Positions 10,372 to 23,139 of a DNA stretch of 64,000 bases are shown here, in pieces. The position numbers and the translations under genes were made by a program. This DNA is from Maylandia zebra (taxonomy: Eukaryota; Chordata; Actinopteri; Cichliformes; Cichlidae), in assembly GCF_041146795.1 (NCBI RefSeq), contig NC_135170.1:21632033-21696032 (forward strand), in the 5' to 3' direction. Numbering within the stretch: position 1 is the stretch's first letter; the number at the start of each line of letters is the position of its first letter. The notes under the pieces were generated by a model. The model was given only the letters and a program-made list of their open reading frames with translations. It searched no databases and was not told where the DNA came from.

Positions 10372-13300
10372 ATGGAGCTGTGCAGTCCCAGCATGACTGA
10401 AAGCGGAGGCTCTCTGTGCCAGGTGAAGCAGTTTCCCTGCCAAAGCGTCCCCATTTGTCGCCTGCAGACCAACGGGCACCACGGGCACAACATCGCCCAC
10501 CTCGCTCAGCAGCCGTGGGTCATCCATCCAGCCCCAGCAGTCGCCTCCGGGCCGGGGCCCTCTGTGGCTGTGAGAAACAGAGTAAACACCGCCACCGCTG
10601 CTACCTGCAGCAGCCCCGACTGTGTGGCCTCCAGACTGGGAGAGGAAAAGCACCGAGGTGTCCCAAAGGGGAAAGTGGTAGTGACGGGAGGAGGGGGATA
10701 CTTTGGTTTCAGGCTTGGGAGACAACTGGCAAATGAAGGGTTTTCAGTAATCCTTCTGGACTTGAATAAGCCTCCCTGTGATATTCCCGATGGAGCGACA
10801 TTCTATCAGGTATGGCTTTACTCTGTTTACCCCTCTTCTCCAAACATTCCTTATAGCTTTGCCCTGGAGAACACTTAATACTATACTGCAGTGTAACAGC
10901 ACAGGACACCTATTGTTTGATAACATCTTATAACACATGTCAGGTCTCTACATGGTGATGAAAAGCCATTTGAAGTCCAGGTCTGAAGCCTGTTGTGTCA
11001 CTCATAGCACAGGTTTGGGTTATAAAGGTATGGTTTGTTTCCACCTAACTGACACAACTTCATGTGGAGACGAGGAAATGAATTCTAGTATTTCCTCGTG
11101 TTAGCGTGCCTCTTCGGTCCGTATGTGTCTTGGCTGGAAACAGACACGGGTGATTGATCTGTCTCGGCGCACCAGCTGCTGCCTGGGTCAAAGAGGGTGG
11201 AAGCATGATTCGGGTTTCACCTGTACTCCTCTTGGCACACTTACCTTAATTATAACTGTCCTTTCAGGGGTTAGATATTGACCATTTTACATGAAAAGCA
11301 CTGGGTGTTAATGTTTTGCTGTTGTACATTTCAAGCAAATCAACAGTACAAGCCTACCTTCATCCTCCCAGAAGAATCTGATTAGGCATCTTTTGTGTCC
11401 TCAGAGTTATAACTAATTATCTGATTGTCTTGTTCTACTTTCTTACAGAGTGACATTCGAGATTATTCTTCCCTGTATAAAGTGTGTGAAGGGGTTGACT
11501 GCATGTTCCACACGGCGTCTTATGGCATGTCTGGCCCAGAGCAGGTGACTTCATGCCTTCCTCTGCTTTTTTTCCCCAACAGCCAGTCATTCAAACAAGT
11601 CATGTTTCACTTATTAAACCTCCTGTGGAGGAACAGCCTTGTTTGGTATGTCACGCTTTCTGTTCAAACCGTGAACACATGACAGGCTGACCTGCACGAC
11701 TGGTTGTTTTTCCATGCTCTCTTGATGCAAATCATAGGAGCTGCTTAAGGCTACTAGCAGCAGGAAAAATAGCACCTCAAGGTTCATCCTCAGACTAAAG
11801 ACAGAAAGTCAATATTTTAAAAACACATGTAACACCTGTTGTAAGTTTTAGCTGTGTAAGTCAAAAAGTGTTAAAAAGTATGAATTAAGTATGTACAAAT
11901 AAATGTGCCCAGTGTTGCATATTAAACACAAGCTATGTAATTTTTATTTTCTATTTTTCTTTTACATTATCTAATATCATGCATCATATTTTTGGTGTGT
12001 ACCCCGCCTTTCAGGAGTGGGTGTCAGTGACAGGCTCCAGCCTCCTGCCGCCCAAAAGCTGGACAAGTGCTTAAAAAATGTGTGGATATCCTCAATAGTT
12101 CATACGCTTATAAAGGATTCCAGCTGTGTGCCATAGCTATGAAATGAAGTGTCTGTTACGCATAAGATAACTACCAAGTCCTCAAAAGAAATGAGACTAT
12201 ATTTTGCTTTCCATAAGTTAAAATGTTGTTTTATTTTCTCAAATAATAACCTAATAACACAGAATTTCAAAGGATATTATGGGGGTTAATCTTGAGTTAT
12301 TTTCTTGGCATTTCAAGTCAGTAAGTAACGCTAATCCTAATTTCAAGTTATTCACTTGAAATTTTAATAACAACCCCAAATTCTGACTTATGGATGTCTT
12401 TTTTTCAGTGAGGGAACCAAGTTTCCATAAAAAAACAGCAAAGCTCATAAACAAAGAACATTTATAAATGAGTACTCCTCCCGTTTAGCCATTCGGCTTC
12501 TGCTTTAGAGCTCATAAACACAAAACAACATATGACCACAAATTTCTTTTTTTAAATACTGCATTGCCCACCAAACAGTTTGACTGCAAACAGTTCAGTC
12601 TGACAGCCAGATAGCTCAGCTCTTTAATGTCAGCTGATGTAGCTTCTGACTTTTTCTGAGGCTGCTCTTTATATTGCTTATGCCTTGTTTTCTTCATCTA
12701 CAGTGGCTAGCATTGATGTATACAAATACGTAGTTCATCTTTAGTCTCCATAGCCTTGGATTCCAAATCCAAATATAAAAAAGTCAGTGAGGAAAAAAAA
12801 ATTGCCATCACATGGACACATTTGTTTGCTGCAGACTTGTATACTTGTATTCTTGCTCTTCTGTTGTACATCACTCAAAATCCAATCAAATTTTTCCTAT
12901 TTTTGTGTCTATTTTTACTATATTTAATGCTATTTGGCTTCTATCTGCTCTCAAAGTTGATTTTCTTTCAAATCTAATATGAGAGCCTAAGTGAGATGGA
13001 TGTAAAGTCATTATTGTGCAGAGGTGGAAACAAGGGCTGTATTATCTATAGAAGAGAAAATATGCAGTCAGGAGTAACAGCCTTCCTCTTTGTCTCTGGC
13101 TTTTAGTTGAGGAAAGAGCAGGTGGAGTCCGTCAACATTGGTGGAACCAATAACGTCATAAATGGTAAGAAAATTTTCTGTTTTTGCTGGTGTGCCCCAG
13201 GGTTCGGTACTGGGGCCTCTTTTATTCCTTATTTACATGCTTCCACTTGATCACATATATAAAAAATATAATATTAACCATCACTGTTACGCAGATGAGA

Positions 13301-16300
13301 CTGAGCTGTATATTTCTTCCAAACCCAATTTCACCCTTCCACTCATCTCCCTTTGTGACTGCCTCATGAAGGTCAAATCTGGTTCACCTCCAATGTTTTC
13401 AAACTCAAGAGTAATAAAACTGAAGTTCTACTTGCCTGCACAGCTTCCACATTAACCAAATCCCACAAGTTTCCCATTAATATTGACAACTCCTCCATCC
13501 TTCCCTCCCATCAGGTAAAGAGTCTGGGTGTCATCCCCGACAGCACTTTGCCGTTTCAGTCTCATATTAATCACATCACCCAGTTCGCCTGCTTCCACTT
13601 ACGCAACATCAATCGTCTCCGTCCTTTCCTCACCTCCCATGCTGTTGCTATCCTTGTCCCTGCTTTGATTGATTATTGTAATTCTCTTCTCTTTGATCTT
13701 CCCAACAAGTCCCTTTACAAATTACAAATTCTTCAGAATTCTGCAGCCCAGATCACAACTCGCACACCCTCCAGAGAGCACATCACCTCTGTTCTTCAAC
13801 AGTTTCACTGGCTGCCCATAGATTGTAGAATCACTTTCAAAATATTGCTTTTCACATTCAAATGTATCCATATCCTGACTCCTCCCTTCTTGTATTATTT
13901 ACTTAGGTCTTCATCCACCACTCACCTTATTATTCCCTCTCCCCATCTCACTACTATGGAGAACAGAGGTTTCAGCTGCTCTGGAATTCACTTCCTCCTG
14001 ATAGCAGGAATACTGGCTTGCTTCCCTTATTCAAGTCAAAACTCTAACCCCATTTTTTAATACTGCCTTATTCTCTTTAAACATTAAATCCAATTATTTT
14101 CTAATACTGCTTTTTTATTATCCTTTTTACTGTTTGTCTTTTATGCTTTGTTCGTTGACCTTGGGTTTTAGAAAGGTGCCTAGAGAGTGACATTTTATAA
14201 ATGGATGCACACCTGCATAATACATTGTGGCATATTGAGCATTATGTCAGCATTCATAGATTTGACTCTCTTTGTTGTGATCCTCTGTCTCATACAGTGT
14301 GTAAGGAGAGGAGCATCCCCAGACTGGTGTACACCAGCACCATCAACGTGGTGTTTGCAGGGAAACCGATTGTGGATGGTGATGAGGCTTCGGTGCCATA
14401 TGTGCCCCTTGATGCTGTGAATACTTAAAATAACTGCATTCTCACCACCCTAACGATAACAAACCACAACACTAATGTTCCAGCAAAACCTTTGTCACAC
14501 CAATAAAAGCTCTGCAATTCTACTAAATACACGTTTGCCAGCAATTTTCTGCACTTTAGGGGGAAATAATAAGGCGGTATTTATGTTTCTGTTGCAGCAT
14601 ATTGACCACTACTCCAGAACTAAAGCGATTGCGGAGCAGATGGTCATCGCAGCCAACGGGGGCTCCCTCAAAGGTTGTGAAATTGATAGCTGTGCCTCAT
14701 CGCTGAATTACATGGGAAAGGACACATTGAGAGAAAATTGCTTTCTGTGTTTAAAAAAACCAAAAAGCAACAAAAATGTGTGTTTGAAAGAGTGAGAGAA
14801 AATAGACAGAGGCAACAGTTTCCATGGAGACTCGGTGTGCAACTCGATCATACAACAGTGATTGTGTTTTAAACTCGGCGCTTGCCAGAACAGTCTCATT
14901 AGTGCAGCAGTCACTTGACATTGATGTCTTAAACACACATGTAAAGTATATATTTGAGTGTATATAATGGCTCATTTTCTCATACAGTATTGTTGCTTTT
15001 TACACTGTGATTTATAAAGCCTTTCCTTCAGTGAAACCTGCACGCCAACAGTGAGCACCAACATGCAATTAAGCTTAAAAGCATGCATGTCTCATTATCT
15101 ACTGCAGCTGGTCATGTGTTTGTGTGCGTAATAATAATAATGATAATAATAATAATAATAATAATAATAACAGGATGTCTGTACTGATGTCAGGAACAAC
15201 CTAAAAGTCACTGAGATTCTAAGACTGGGTCTGCAAACTTTTGTTTTGATTCAGTTGATTCGCTGAGATTGCAAAATAAGTTTCGAATCCTTATTAATGA
15301 GAAGAGAGAGAGAAAAACCCCTCTGCCCTCCAGCTGACTCCATCCCTAATATTGGCAATCAGGTCCAATCATGAGACCAACCACAAAAAATGAACGTAAT
15401 CAAACACAAACACCATTTAAACATCTAATGAACAGCATACACATCTTTGTCTTCTTAAATTCATACGTGACTCCTACAAAGCCATTTTTAAGTAAATCTG
15501 CTCCACTGCACCTGCTCCACCTGATTGAGTCTATATGTAAGGTTTACTTAAGAACACTTCACAGGCTTATTTAATGTTCAGCCATAGTTGTTGTTTCTCC
15601 ATGCTCTCCTTTTAATCGTTTTCTTTCCATTCACCTGCCACAGCTTCTCACTGGTTCTGCTGGAGGTTTATTCTTGTTAAATGGGAGTTTTTAATCCCAC
15701 TCTTACCATGTCCTGGCTAAAAATTCTTTATATTGCAAAATTCCTTTAATTGGCATGATATAAATACAGTGAATGATATAAACATAAAAGACATTCAAAT
15801 TTATCTTGCAGAAGTTTTCTCCTTCTTTGCTTCTTCCTTATTATTATTATTATTGTTGTTGTTATTGTTGTTGTTGTTGTTGTTATTTGCCTTAAATCTG
15901 TGTTAATTAATCACACAACATATAAAACTATCTTGATACATTATAAGTATCATATAAATACATATAAATAAGCACAAGTCTTAATGCAGCCCTTTTCCTT
16001 GTTTCTGAGTATTTTAGTACTTGTAACATTGGTATTTTAATGCATGTACTTAGTCCACTACTTCTAGAGGAGAAAAAAAATCCCAATTAGATTTTAATAA
16101 AGAAAAGCTTTAAAATATTTATGAAATGACATTTTGATCTTCCTTTGTGAAGGTGGAGGCCTGCTGCGCACTTGCATCCTGCGGCCCTGTGGCATCTACG
16201 GACCAGAGGAGAGAAGACACCTACACAGAGTGATGGTAAGGGACTAAAGCGAGCGTGTCTTATAGTGATGATGAATTACTTCTGTGCTGCCACTGGAAAA

Positions 16301-17383
16301 AAATGTTCATCTCGCGGTGTCTGAAGCCTCGCTGGCAGAATTATTCCTGTCTGAAGAGTTTGCATTATTGATGGAGCTCTTCTGGCATCCAGTTACGGAT
16401 GCCTTTTCTTCCAGTGTCTCCTCTGCGAGGCGGCTGTCGGCACAGTCTGGTGAAGGGCTGCAAGGATTACATTATGTTCTGGGTTTACTACCGGCCAAGA
16501 GGCCAGAAGCGTTGACTTTTAATGTTCTGTCGGTTGCTTGTCTCTGTAACCACTAGTCTGGAATTGATGTGAAATAAAATGTATAATTAATCTGTATACA
16601 TGTGGACTTAAATATTAGCAAACCCAGAGTTAGTAAAACTGACAGTAAAACACTGGGTTGAACATAAGGTTTTGAATTAGACCCATCACCTTTGTTGCAA
16701 CTCTTCTCCCAGCTTTTGTGCAGATATCACCATCCAAAATGTTAGTTTGACACATTTTTGGGTTTAGTGTCCATGTTTAAATCAAGAAAACGATGCAAGA
16801 CGAGCTTTTTGTCCCTTGCTCAGATGAACGTGGAGCGTCGGTTGTTTAGTTTCCGGTTTGGTGACCCCCGGGCTCAAATGAACTGGGTGCACGTAGATAA
16901 CCTGGTACTGGCCCACAGGCAGGCAGCTGAGGCCCTCACGCTGAAGAGGAGCTGTGTCGCTGTGAGTCCACCTCAGAAAATTTAAACAGTAAACACGATG
17001 AGTTCCACTGCTCCGGCCTCACAGCTGCTTCGGTCATTTTTAACATGTTAACTGTTCTTTTTGCAGAGTGGACAGGCCTATTTTATTAACGATGGCGTTT
17101 CGGTCAATCTGTTTGAATGGTTGATGCCTTTGGTGAGTTGATGCCTCCGTCTGTCAGCAGACTTAAGGAAAAAGCTAAAACCAGCGATTACCTGAAGAGT
17201 AACTCTGATTCTGAAAGCTGCTCTAACCTCTGTTTTGAATTCAACTTTCTGTTGCAGTTTGAGAAGCTGGGCTACAGCCAGCCGTTGATAAATCTGCCGG
17301 TTTCACTCGTCTATTCAGCAGGTAGCTCTTCTCTCTTTCACTTTCACTATAGTTGAGTGAAACTTTGGTGAGCTGCTGCTAAA

Positions 17384-17420
<37 letters not shown>

Positions 17421-19824
17421 CTTCCTATTTCAAGCCATCCTGGTGGAATATCTGCACGTGGTCCTGAGACCGGTGATAACAGTGCCGCTCCTTTTCACCA
17501 GAAGTGAGGTAATTATGCAGCTTTCTTCTTCTATAAAGGTTAAGTCTGATTCTGAAAGCTATTTTTAACTCAAGATGTCACTCTATACTGCAGAACGTTA
17601 CAGCACCGGCAAGCTCGGTACATATATCTACCTTGGAGATGAAGTTACCCGCTGTCTGATGAGAACATTCATGTTTAAGTCTCTCCAACGACAGAGACTG
17701 ACTCCATTAGTATTTTCCGATCAGCCCCCCCAGCCCCCCCCCCCTCATCTGATGCTATCTCTTGCACATGAATTATGAAAAACTAAAGTGAGCCCTTTTT
17801 TAAATTCAGCAGATAAACGAACACTTAACTTTTAATTCTGTCTTTGTATCTGTGATGGTTTTGCGTACATTTACTTGACTCAAAAAACTATAAAATTAAA
17901 GGAGCAGCTTGGAGTACGACACGTCTTAAGGCGCCTCCATCACATGCGGCCTGTGAGGTCCTCATGAATGTGTGATGAGACAGAAACCAAAGCTGAGCAC
18001 CATGGGCCTGCATGCGCAGCTCTCTCTCTCAGGCAGCTGCTGGCCGTGGGGATCAGTGGTTGCCCTGTAAATAAAACATAAACTGCTGTGGGTCAGACCA
18101 GGAAGTTTGAGGTGAAGTTTACAGGAAGTGACATCACTGCAGAGGCGGTTGCTATGGCTGTGCCACCTCTCGGCCGGTCTCAAATGATCCCGGCAACCCT
18201 CAGGTTGAGGCACGGTGTGATGTGCAGAGATTTTCCTCTTCCTGGTCTGTGAAGGCACATAGGAAGACAGTTTCAAAATTTGAATCAATCTGTTGTAAGG
18301 AGCAACTAAGCATCTGGTTTTATTCTTATATCTTATATAGAATTTCAAATGAAGTACCTTGAAGTGAATATTTTAAAATGTTGCCAACAGAAATGAACTG
18401 TTTGGTAAAGAAAAAAAGACAATGCATGAGACAGAGAAGTTTTACTGCTCAATAAATAAATAAATAAATAAATAAATAAAATACAAAGTCTAAAAAGTTA
18501 CACAAATACAAAGAGCACAAGAAACTGAGAGAAAAGCAGGCAGATGGGCAAAAAAAGATTCTGGTGCAGGATGTGAGGGACAACTGAAATTTTAAATAAA
18601 ACAGGAAATAATCAAAAGACAAAACATGGTGACACAAAAACTCACATTAAGCATGTATGAAGAATTTTAAACTAATACCACAGCAGGAAACCATCTTAAC
18701 AAAAACTAAACAGGAACCACAGCCGAAATCACACTTAAAATCTAAAGCTCAACATCACCACAGCTGTAAGAGATCAAAGCAGGAATCCAAAACTCAGTCT
18801 GCAGAATGTTAAAATCAGAAAAAGAATTGAAAAGATTAACTAGGAATTCAAAACCCCAAAACATCACAAAACTACAAGACCATGATGAAGCACTAGTAAG
18901 AAGCCGAGCAGCTGCAGAAGGATATGTGTACTTTGTAAGATGTGTACTTTAGCCCAGAGAATACAAATGCATGGGTCACATTTCAGCTACATTTGATTAT
19001 AGTCTCTGTCCTGGAGTGGTGCCTGTGGCAGTGAGTTACTCCTGGAAGACAAGATGTACTCCATGTGAGACAATCAAGGAAAAATTGAAGGCTTTTCGAA
19101 ATGCACGGAGAAAAATACTGTATATAGTCAGGTCAGGTTTGGCAGGATAATCAGGATTCAGCAGTTTGGTCTTAATGTGTGGATACACAACAGATTTGAA
19201 TGAGTCATGCAGGAAAACTCCAAAGACCTAAAAGGTGTGTACCGACTGAAATCATTAAAGAAAATGTGACTCATGGATGGAAAAAAGAAAAGGGACAGTA
19301 GGAACTCTTTTTTGTCTCACCGGTGTCTGTTTGACCTCTTCTGTCAGTCTGTGTTCACATGCCGAAACCTTAGACTCAGAGGAAAGAAGACACAGTAACT
19401 GGAGGCATCCGTCAGTCACAGGTTATCACAATGTAAAACTAAGTTTGCCAAACTGAGGCTAATGTGAGCCGTTAACCTGACAGAATGACCTTTAACTTGG
19501 ACGACTCTGATCGTATTAAGAAATACAAAAAACAACAAAAAAGAAGCTATAAATGCCTCATCTCTTCCGCTGCAGGTCAGGAACATCGCAGTGAGCCACA
19601 CTTTTAAAATTGACAAGGCCCGCCGAGATCTGGGCTACAGCCCGAAGCCTTACTCCCTTGCAGACTCCGTGGAGCAATACCTGAAGTCTCGACCGCCTCG
19701 CAACACCTCGTCGCTTTTCAGCCTGTCCCAGACCTCCCGGCAGCTCCAGCGGCTTTTTCTGCTGCTTCTGATGGGTTTCAGCGTGGTGATACTCATGCTA
19801 TGTTGCGTAATTTGTCAGAACTAA
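10372..19824 (+). CDS. sdr42e2: Short-chain dehydrogenase/reductase family 42E, member 2-like
   Basis: Extended SDR enzyme of the 3-beta-HSD-like class; substrate unknown, steroid or sterol by family analogy. Coding exons: 10372-10809, 11449-11544, 13107-13164, 14298-14416, 14598-14673, 16153-16235, 16824-16961, 17067-17132, 17258-17321, 17435-17508 and 19576-19824. They total 486 aa with consistent phases. Visible features: the NAD(P)-binding motif TGGGGYFG at residues 105-112, the serine region YTSTIN (S211), catalytic Y242-x3-K246 (YSRTK), and a hydrophobic C-terminal segment at about 461-482 that suggests a membrane anchor. About 100 low-complexity residues precede the Rossmann fold. The many introns and the neighbour cdr2 favour SDR42E2 over SDR42E1. 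Intron 3 is mostly a LINE fragment. It is tail-to-tail with cdr2. Confidence 0.82.
13168..14190 (+). mobile_element. 5'-truncated CR1/L2/Rex1-clade LINE fragment in sdr42e2 intron 3
   Basis: Translation gives the reverse-transcriptase core [13 protein letters not shown], the catalytic box CYADETELY and then C-terminal words such as IDYCNSLL and LHWLP-like [10 protein letters not shown], spread over shifted frames (13168-13455, then 13548-14060). The 3' tail 'gaccttgggttttagaaaggtgcc' is typical of fish CR1-group LINEs. The element is 5'-truncated within the RT domain and frameshifted. It starts within a few bases of the exon 3 splice donor (13165) and fills most of the intron. Confidence 0.85.
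15130..15171. repeat. (AAT)n microsatellite
   Basis: About 14 AAT units with one interruption, in sdr42e2 intron 5. Confidence 0.95.
15838..15890. repeat. (TTA)n/(TTG)n compound microsatellite
   Basis: TTA units pass into TTG units, in sdr42e2 intron 5. Simple trinucleotide repeat. Confidence 0.95.
17386..17418. repeat. (GT)n microsatellite in a 113-bp intron of sdr42e2
   Basis: About 16 GT units lie in intron 9 (17322-17434) and end 16 nt before the exon 10 acceptor. The repeat makes up nearly a third of the intron and sits where the polypyrimidine tract and branch point should be. Confidence 0.95.
18449..18482. repeat. (AAAT)n microsatellite
   Basis: Eight AAAT units in the long last intron (17509-19575) of sdr42e2. 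The rest of that intron is AT-rich, with no coding signal. Confidence 0.95.
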
Positions 19825-20332
19825 ACATTCCTTCACTGATGCTCCGCTGCACTGCATTCATCTCAGGCATTGCAGTTTCAGATGAGAGACTCTGCTTTTA
19901 CACAGCTTCTGTTAACTGATTACAGTGTGACAATGTAAGTGGTGACTGACTGATAATAACAAATCACCAGACCCAGCTAAACGTGCTCCAAAAATACGTC
20001 TCCAGAATACCAGGCTATGCAAGTTCTGTGTTTCCCCTTTTCAAAGACAGCCGCTGTTTTTATGTTTAGACCTCAGTGTGTGTCTGAGTTTAACGTGAGT
20101 CTAGCAGGCGGCTGAAAACTATTATGTATTATGTGAATGTTATTGACTTCTCTGGAATTTGACTTTATTGTGGTTTATTTTAAAGCAAACATTTAACTTT
20201 ATATCACAAAAAGAAAATTATCTGAACTGTAAGTCGTTGTATTTAAAGCATGCTTCCAATTTGTAACATAAAGACTTGAGGTTTCATAGAGTTCAGTTAT
20301 TATTGTAGCTGCAAATTTTGTACACTTTTAGA

Positions 20333-20338
20333 AATAAA
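20333..20338 (+). terminator. Polyadenylation signal of sdr42e2
   Basis: AATAAA lies about 510 nt after the sdr42e2 stop, implying a 3' UTR of about 19825-20360. The next gene signal downstream is a transposon end. Confidence 0.6.
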
Positions 20339-20372
20339 AGCATCTAGAAAACTCCAGAGACCATATTTACAT

Positions 20373-21135
20373 ATACTGTATTTGTGCAAAAGAATTGAGT
20401 CACCCTTAATTTCTTTGGTTCAAAGACATTATTATAGTCTTTTGCTGTAGCTATGCACAATTTATTTTTTCAGGCTTTCTGAAGGTTTTTCAAACTTTTT
20501 ACTTGCACGTTGGCTTCCAGTCCTTGTACCTGACCACATTCACTGGCTTATGAATCATTCAAGCATAAAAAAGGCAGCTAACTCAAGAGACGAACGAGTG
20601 TTGTGTGAACACATAACAGACAGTATTAAATTGTATCGTCAGGACTTTGTTACTAGTAGCCTGTCATACAAAAACACATCATTTGTTCACATATCTTTTG
20701 CTGAATCTATTTAAATGGCCGAGATAACACTATCTGACCGACATAAAATAGTATTTGTGGACGAACAAGTTGATTCGTGAAGAGGTATTAGGGGAAAAAC
20801 TGCCATATCTCAGCATGGAGTGCGGTCAGTTTTTAAGGAAATATGAGTAAACTGGTCAAGTCCAGAACGAAAGAAGTGGGAGGCCTAAAAAAATATGTTC
20901 AGCAGATGAACTGTATCTCAAAGTCTGCAAAGATCTGACAAAGGACCCGAGAGATACAACAGCTGCTATCAACTGTTCACTGAAGCCTCATCGAAAGTGG
21001 TCTTAGTGGAAGGATGGCTGTCCTTCCACTATCGGGATCAGTGTTGGTTGAAAGCTCAACATTGTCATGTTTGAAGCTGCCACATGGGGGAGCACTTGCA
21101 CTGCATAAGAATGCCAAGGGTTACCTGCAGCGTTA
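20373..21135 (+). mobile_element. Decayed Tc1/mariner element
   Basis: It starts with tatactgtatttgtgcaaaa, a variant of the terminal motif also seen at 750. Broken transposase-gene sequence follows, including 'acaaaggacccgagagat', 'caactgttcactgaagcc' and 'gtggtcttagtggaagg', words I associate with Tc1 transposases. No long frame is left. It lies between the sdr42e2 poly(A) site and the tRNA gene. Confidence 0.65.
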
Positions 21136-21253
21136 AAATTCACATCGTCGCTTGGACATTTAATGTTATTGATGACATCGGGTCCAATCTACCTGTCTAC
21201 GGCCTTCCACATACTCAACTGAGTCATGGCTAATCCAGAAAATAATACATTCT

Positions 21254-21335
21254 TGGCAGCGGTGGGATTCGAACCCACGCCATCGAAATGACTGGAGCCT
21301 AAATCCAGCGCCTTAGACCACTCGGCCACGCTACC
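21254..21335 (-). tRNA. tRNA-Leu (anticodon TAG)
   Basis: The 82-nt reverse strand reads as a complete type II tRNA: acceptor stem GGTAGCG paired with CGCTGCC, A box TGGCCGAGTGG, anticodon arm CTGGATTTAGGCTCCAG giving TAG, a long variable arm (TCATTTCGATGGC) and B box GGTTCGAATCC, with A as discriminator base. A TTTT polymerase III terminator follows about 13 nt downstream. There is no intron. All stems look intact, so it is probably functional. It stands alone between sdr42e2 and cdr2. Confidence 0.95.
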
Positions 21336-23130
21336 ACACCTTTAGTTTTCGGATACTTAGATTTAAATAACACGTCGTAAGGTCGTGTAACCTGTGATGC
21401 GTTCGCGTCGTTTCGTCACGTCTTTCAGAAACGTCCGCCTTTATATGCCGCAGAGAAAAATAAGGTGACAAAATAAAGGAAAATGCATAAACCCACGACA
21501 CACTGAAGCCCTCTGGGGGCTCTGATATGCAGCACAGGTCATTTTGCTTTCATGATTTATGTTCAGTTCATCACTGCAAATGATCACAGTGGTCTGATGG
21601 AAATTAAAATAAGAATCATATGATAGGGAAGTTGCAGTCAACCGATCATACAGACAACTTTGATGGACAATGTTTACCACTGTATTGCTCATTAATTTAC
21701 AGACCCCTGGGCCCACATGTTTGATGGGCTCCAGCCTCTGATATTGAACAGAAAATGCAGCAGCCAGAGATAGTTCATTAGTTTGCCATATGACTACAGG
21801 TGTACTGAGCTATCTACACCTGTAGTCCTTCTCATATCTTTAGGGGGTTCTTGGCATCTGCCTGACGAGCTCCTATTCTTCTACATATCCTCTCATAAAT
21901 ATCATCTACCAAACACACTTGGATGGGTCCCCATGTGACACTGACTCCCTACCCATTCAATATCTGTCTTATTCCATTCCAGATGAAGGAATAGTGTGAG
22001 GAGAGACCCAGATCCAGAGACTAATTACTGCCCCGATGGCTCTTTGGTAGCTCATGGTGGTCCATAAACCTTAACAATGCACTTTATGTTGCTTTCATCT
22101 GTCTGTATTTTATACACTGTTGGATGTTTCAATATTAAATTTGTTTTAATCTACTTTATCTTAATCGACCAGGTAACTGCAGCTGCCAGCTGCAACTCCT
22201 TTCTTTTTTATTTTTAATATGGAAGTTTTCAAGTAAAGTGTGAATGTTATATGCACTCAATCAAATCAATTATATCATCTGGTGCAGATCAAATGAACTT
22301 TTGTTGCTCAAAACAACACTGGATTATGTTCTTGTGAAACTGGCTGACCACCCCCAAAATGATGGAAACTACTTTGCTAATGGTGCCAATACAGTAAAAG
22401 GTCATTGTTCAAACAGTGTAAATCATTTCAGGAAAAAAAAGATGATGCTTCCTCCACACACACAGTTCATTGTTAGCCAGCCATTTCTCTCTGTACCATT
22501 TCATTTTCACTTGGTCTAGTTTTTCCACACAGCCGTCTGCTGCCTGCTTATCTGATGGCTTTGTGAGGTTACCACGTGCATGTCTTGCTAAGACCTGTCC
22601 CTTAGGGCGAGCATGGTATGCAAACTTCTTGTTTGGAGGTTTAAAGGATTGGGAACTAGTGGCAAGTAGGGTAATTATGAAGAGAGACAAAAGGTTGTTT
22701 AATTATTTGCTGTGCCAGCGTACACAAGGTCTCAGTGACCTTTAAGAATGAGGGCAACTCTGAGCTTTGCAGAAAATATGCTTCACTACTGTTGTGTGTG
22801 TTGATTCGATTTTCTCTCCCACAAAAACAGCAGCATTACAGATAACGGAGTTTATTTTTTACGGTTGCTTTTATAGCAGTGTTCACTTTATTAGGTAACA
22901 GAAGTTTAAGAGAGGAAAGAATAAGAGTCCATATGGTACATACTCCTAAGGTTGTTTTTCATCTGCTGATAGCTCACAATTATGCACTGAAATGAAGAAC
23001 AGGTTGAAACATATCTGCTCAAAAGCAATGCAGTGATGCCATCTCTTAGATGTATGAAGAGAAAAAAAAAAAAAAAGCATGCTGCAAAACAGTCTGCACC
23101 TTTTTAAAAAAAAAGAAAAAAAAATACATT
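21336..23130. other. Intergenic between tRNA-Leu and the cdr2 3' end
   Basis: AT-rich sequence with no exon-like signal. A short 'cactttattaggtaac' near 22887 resembles the Tc1 terminal motif seen elsewhere in the window. A-rich and T-rich homopolymers occur at 23060-23145. Confidence 0.5.
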
Positions 23131-23133
23131 GAT

Positions 23134-23139
23134 TTTATT
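23134..23139 (-). terminator. Possible polyadenylation signal of cdr2
   Basis: AATAAA on the minus strand, about 740 nt beyond the cdr2 stop. It sits in A/T-rich low-complexity sequence, so chance occurrence is likely. Confidence 0.3.

Noticed and set aside
10303-10725. 140-residue minus-strand frame over sdr42e2 exon 1
   Set aside because: GC-rich exon shadow. The plus-strand frame carries the Rossmann motif and splices correctly.
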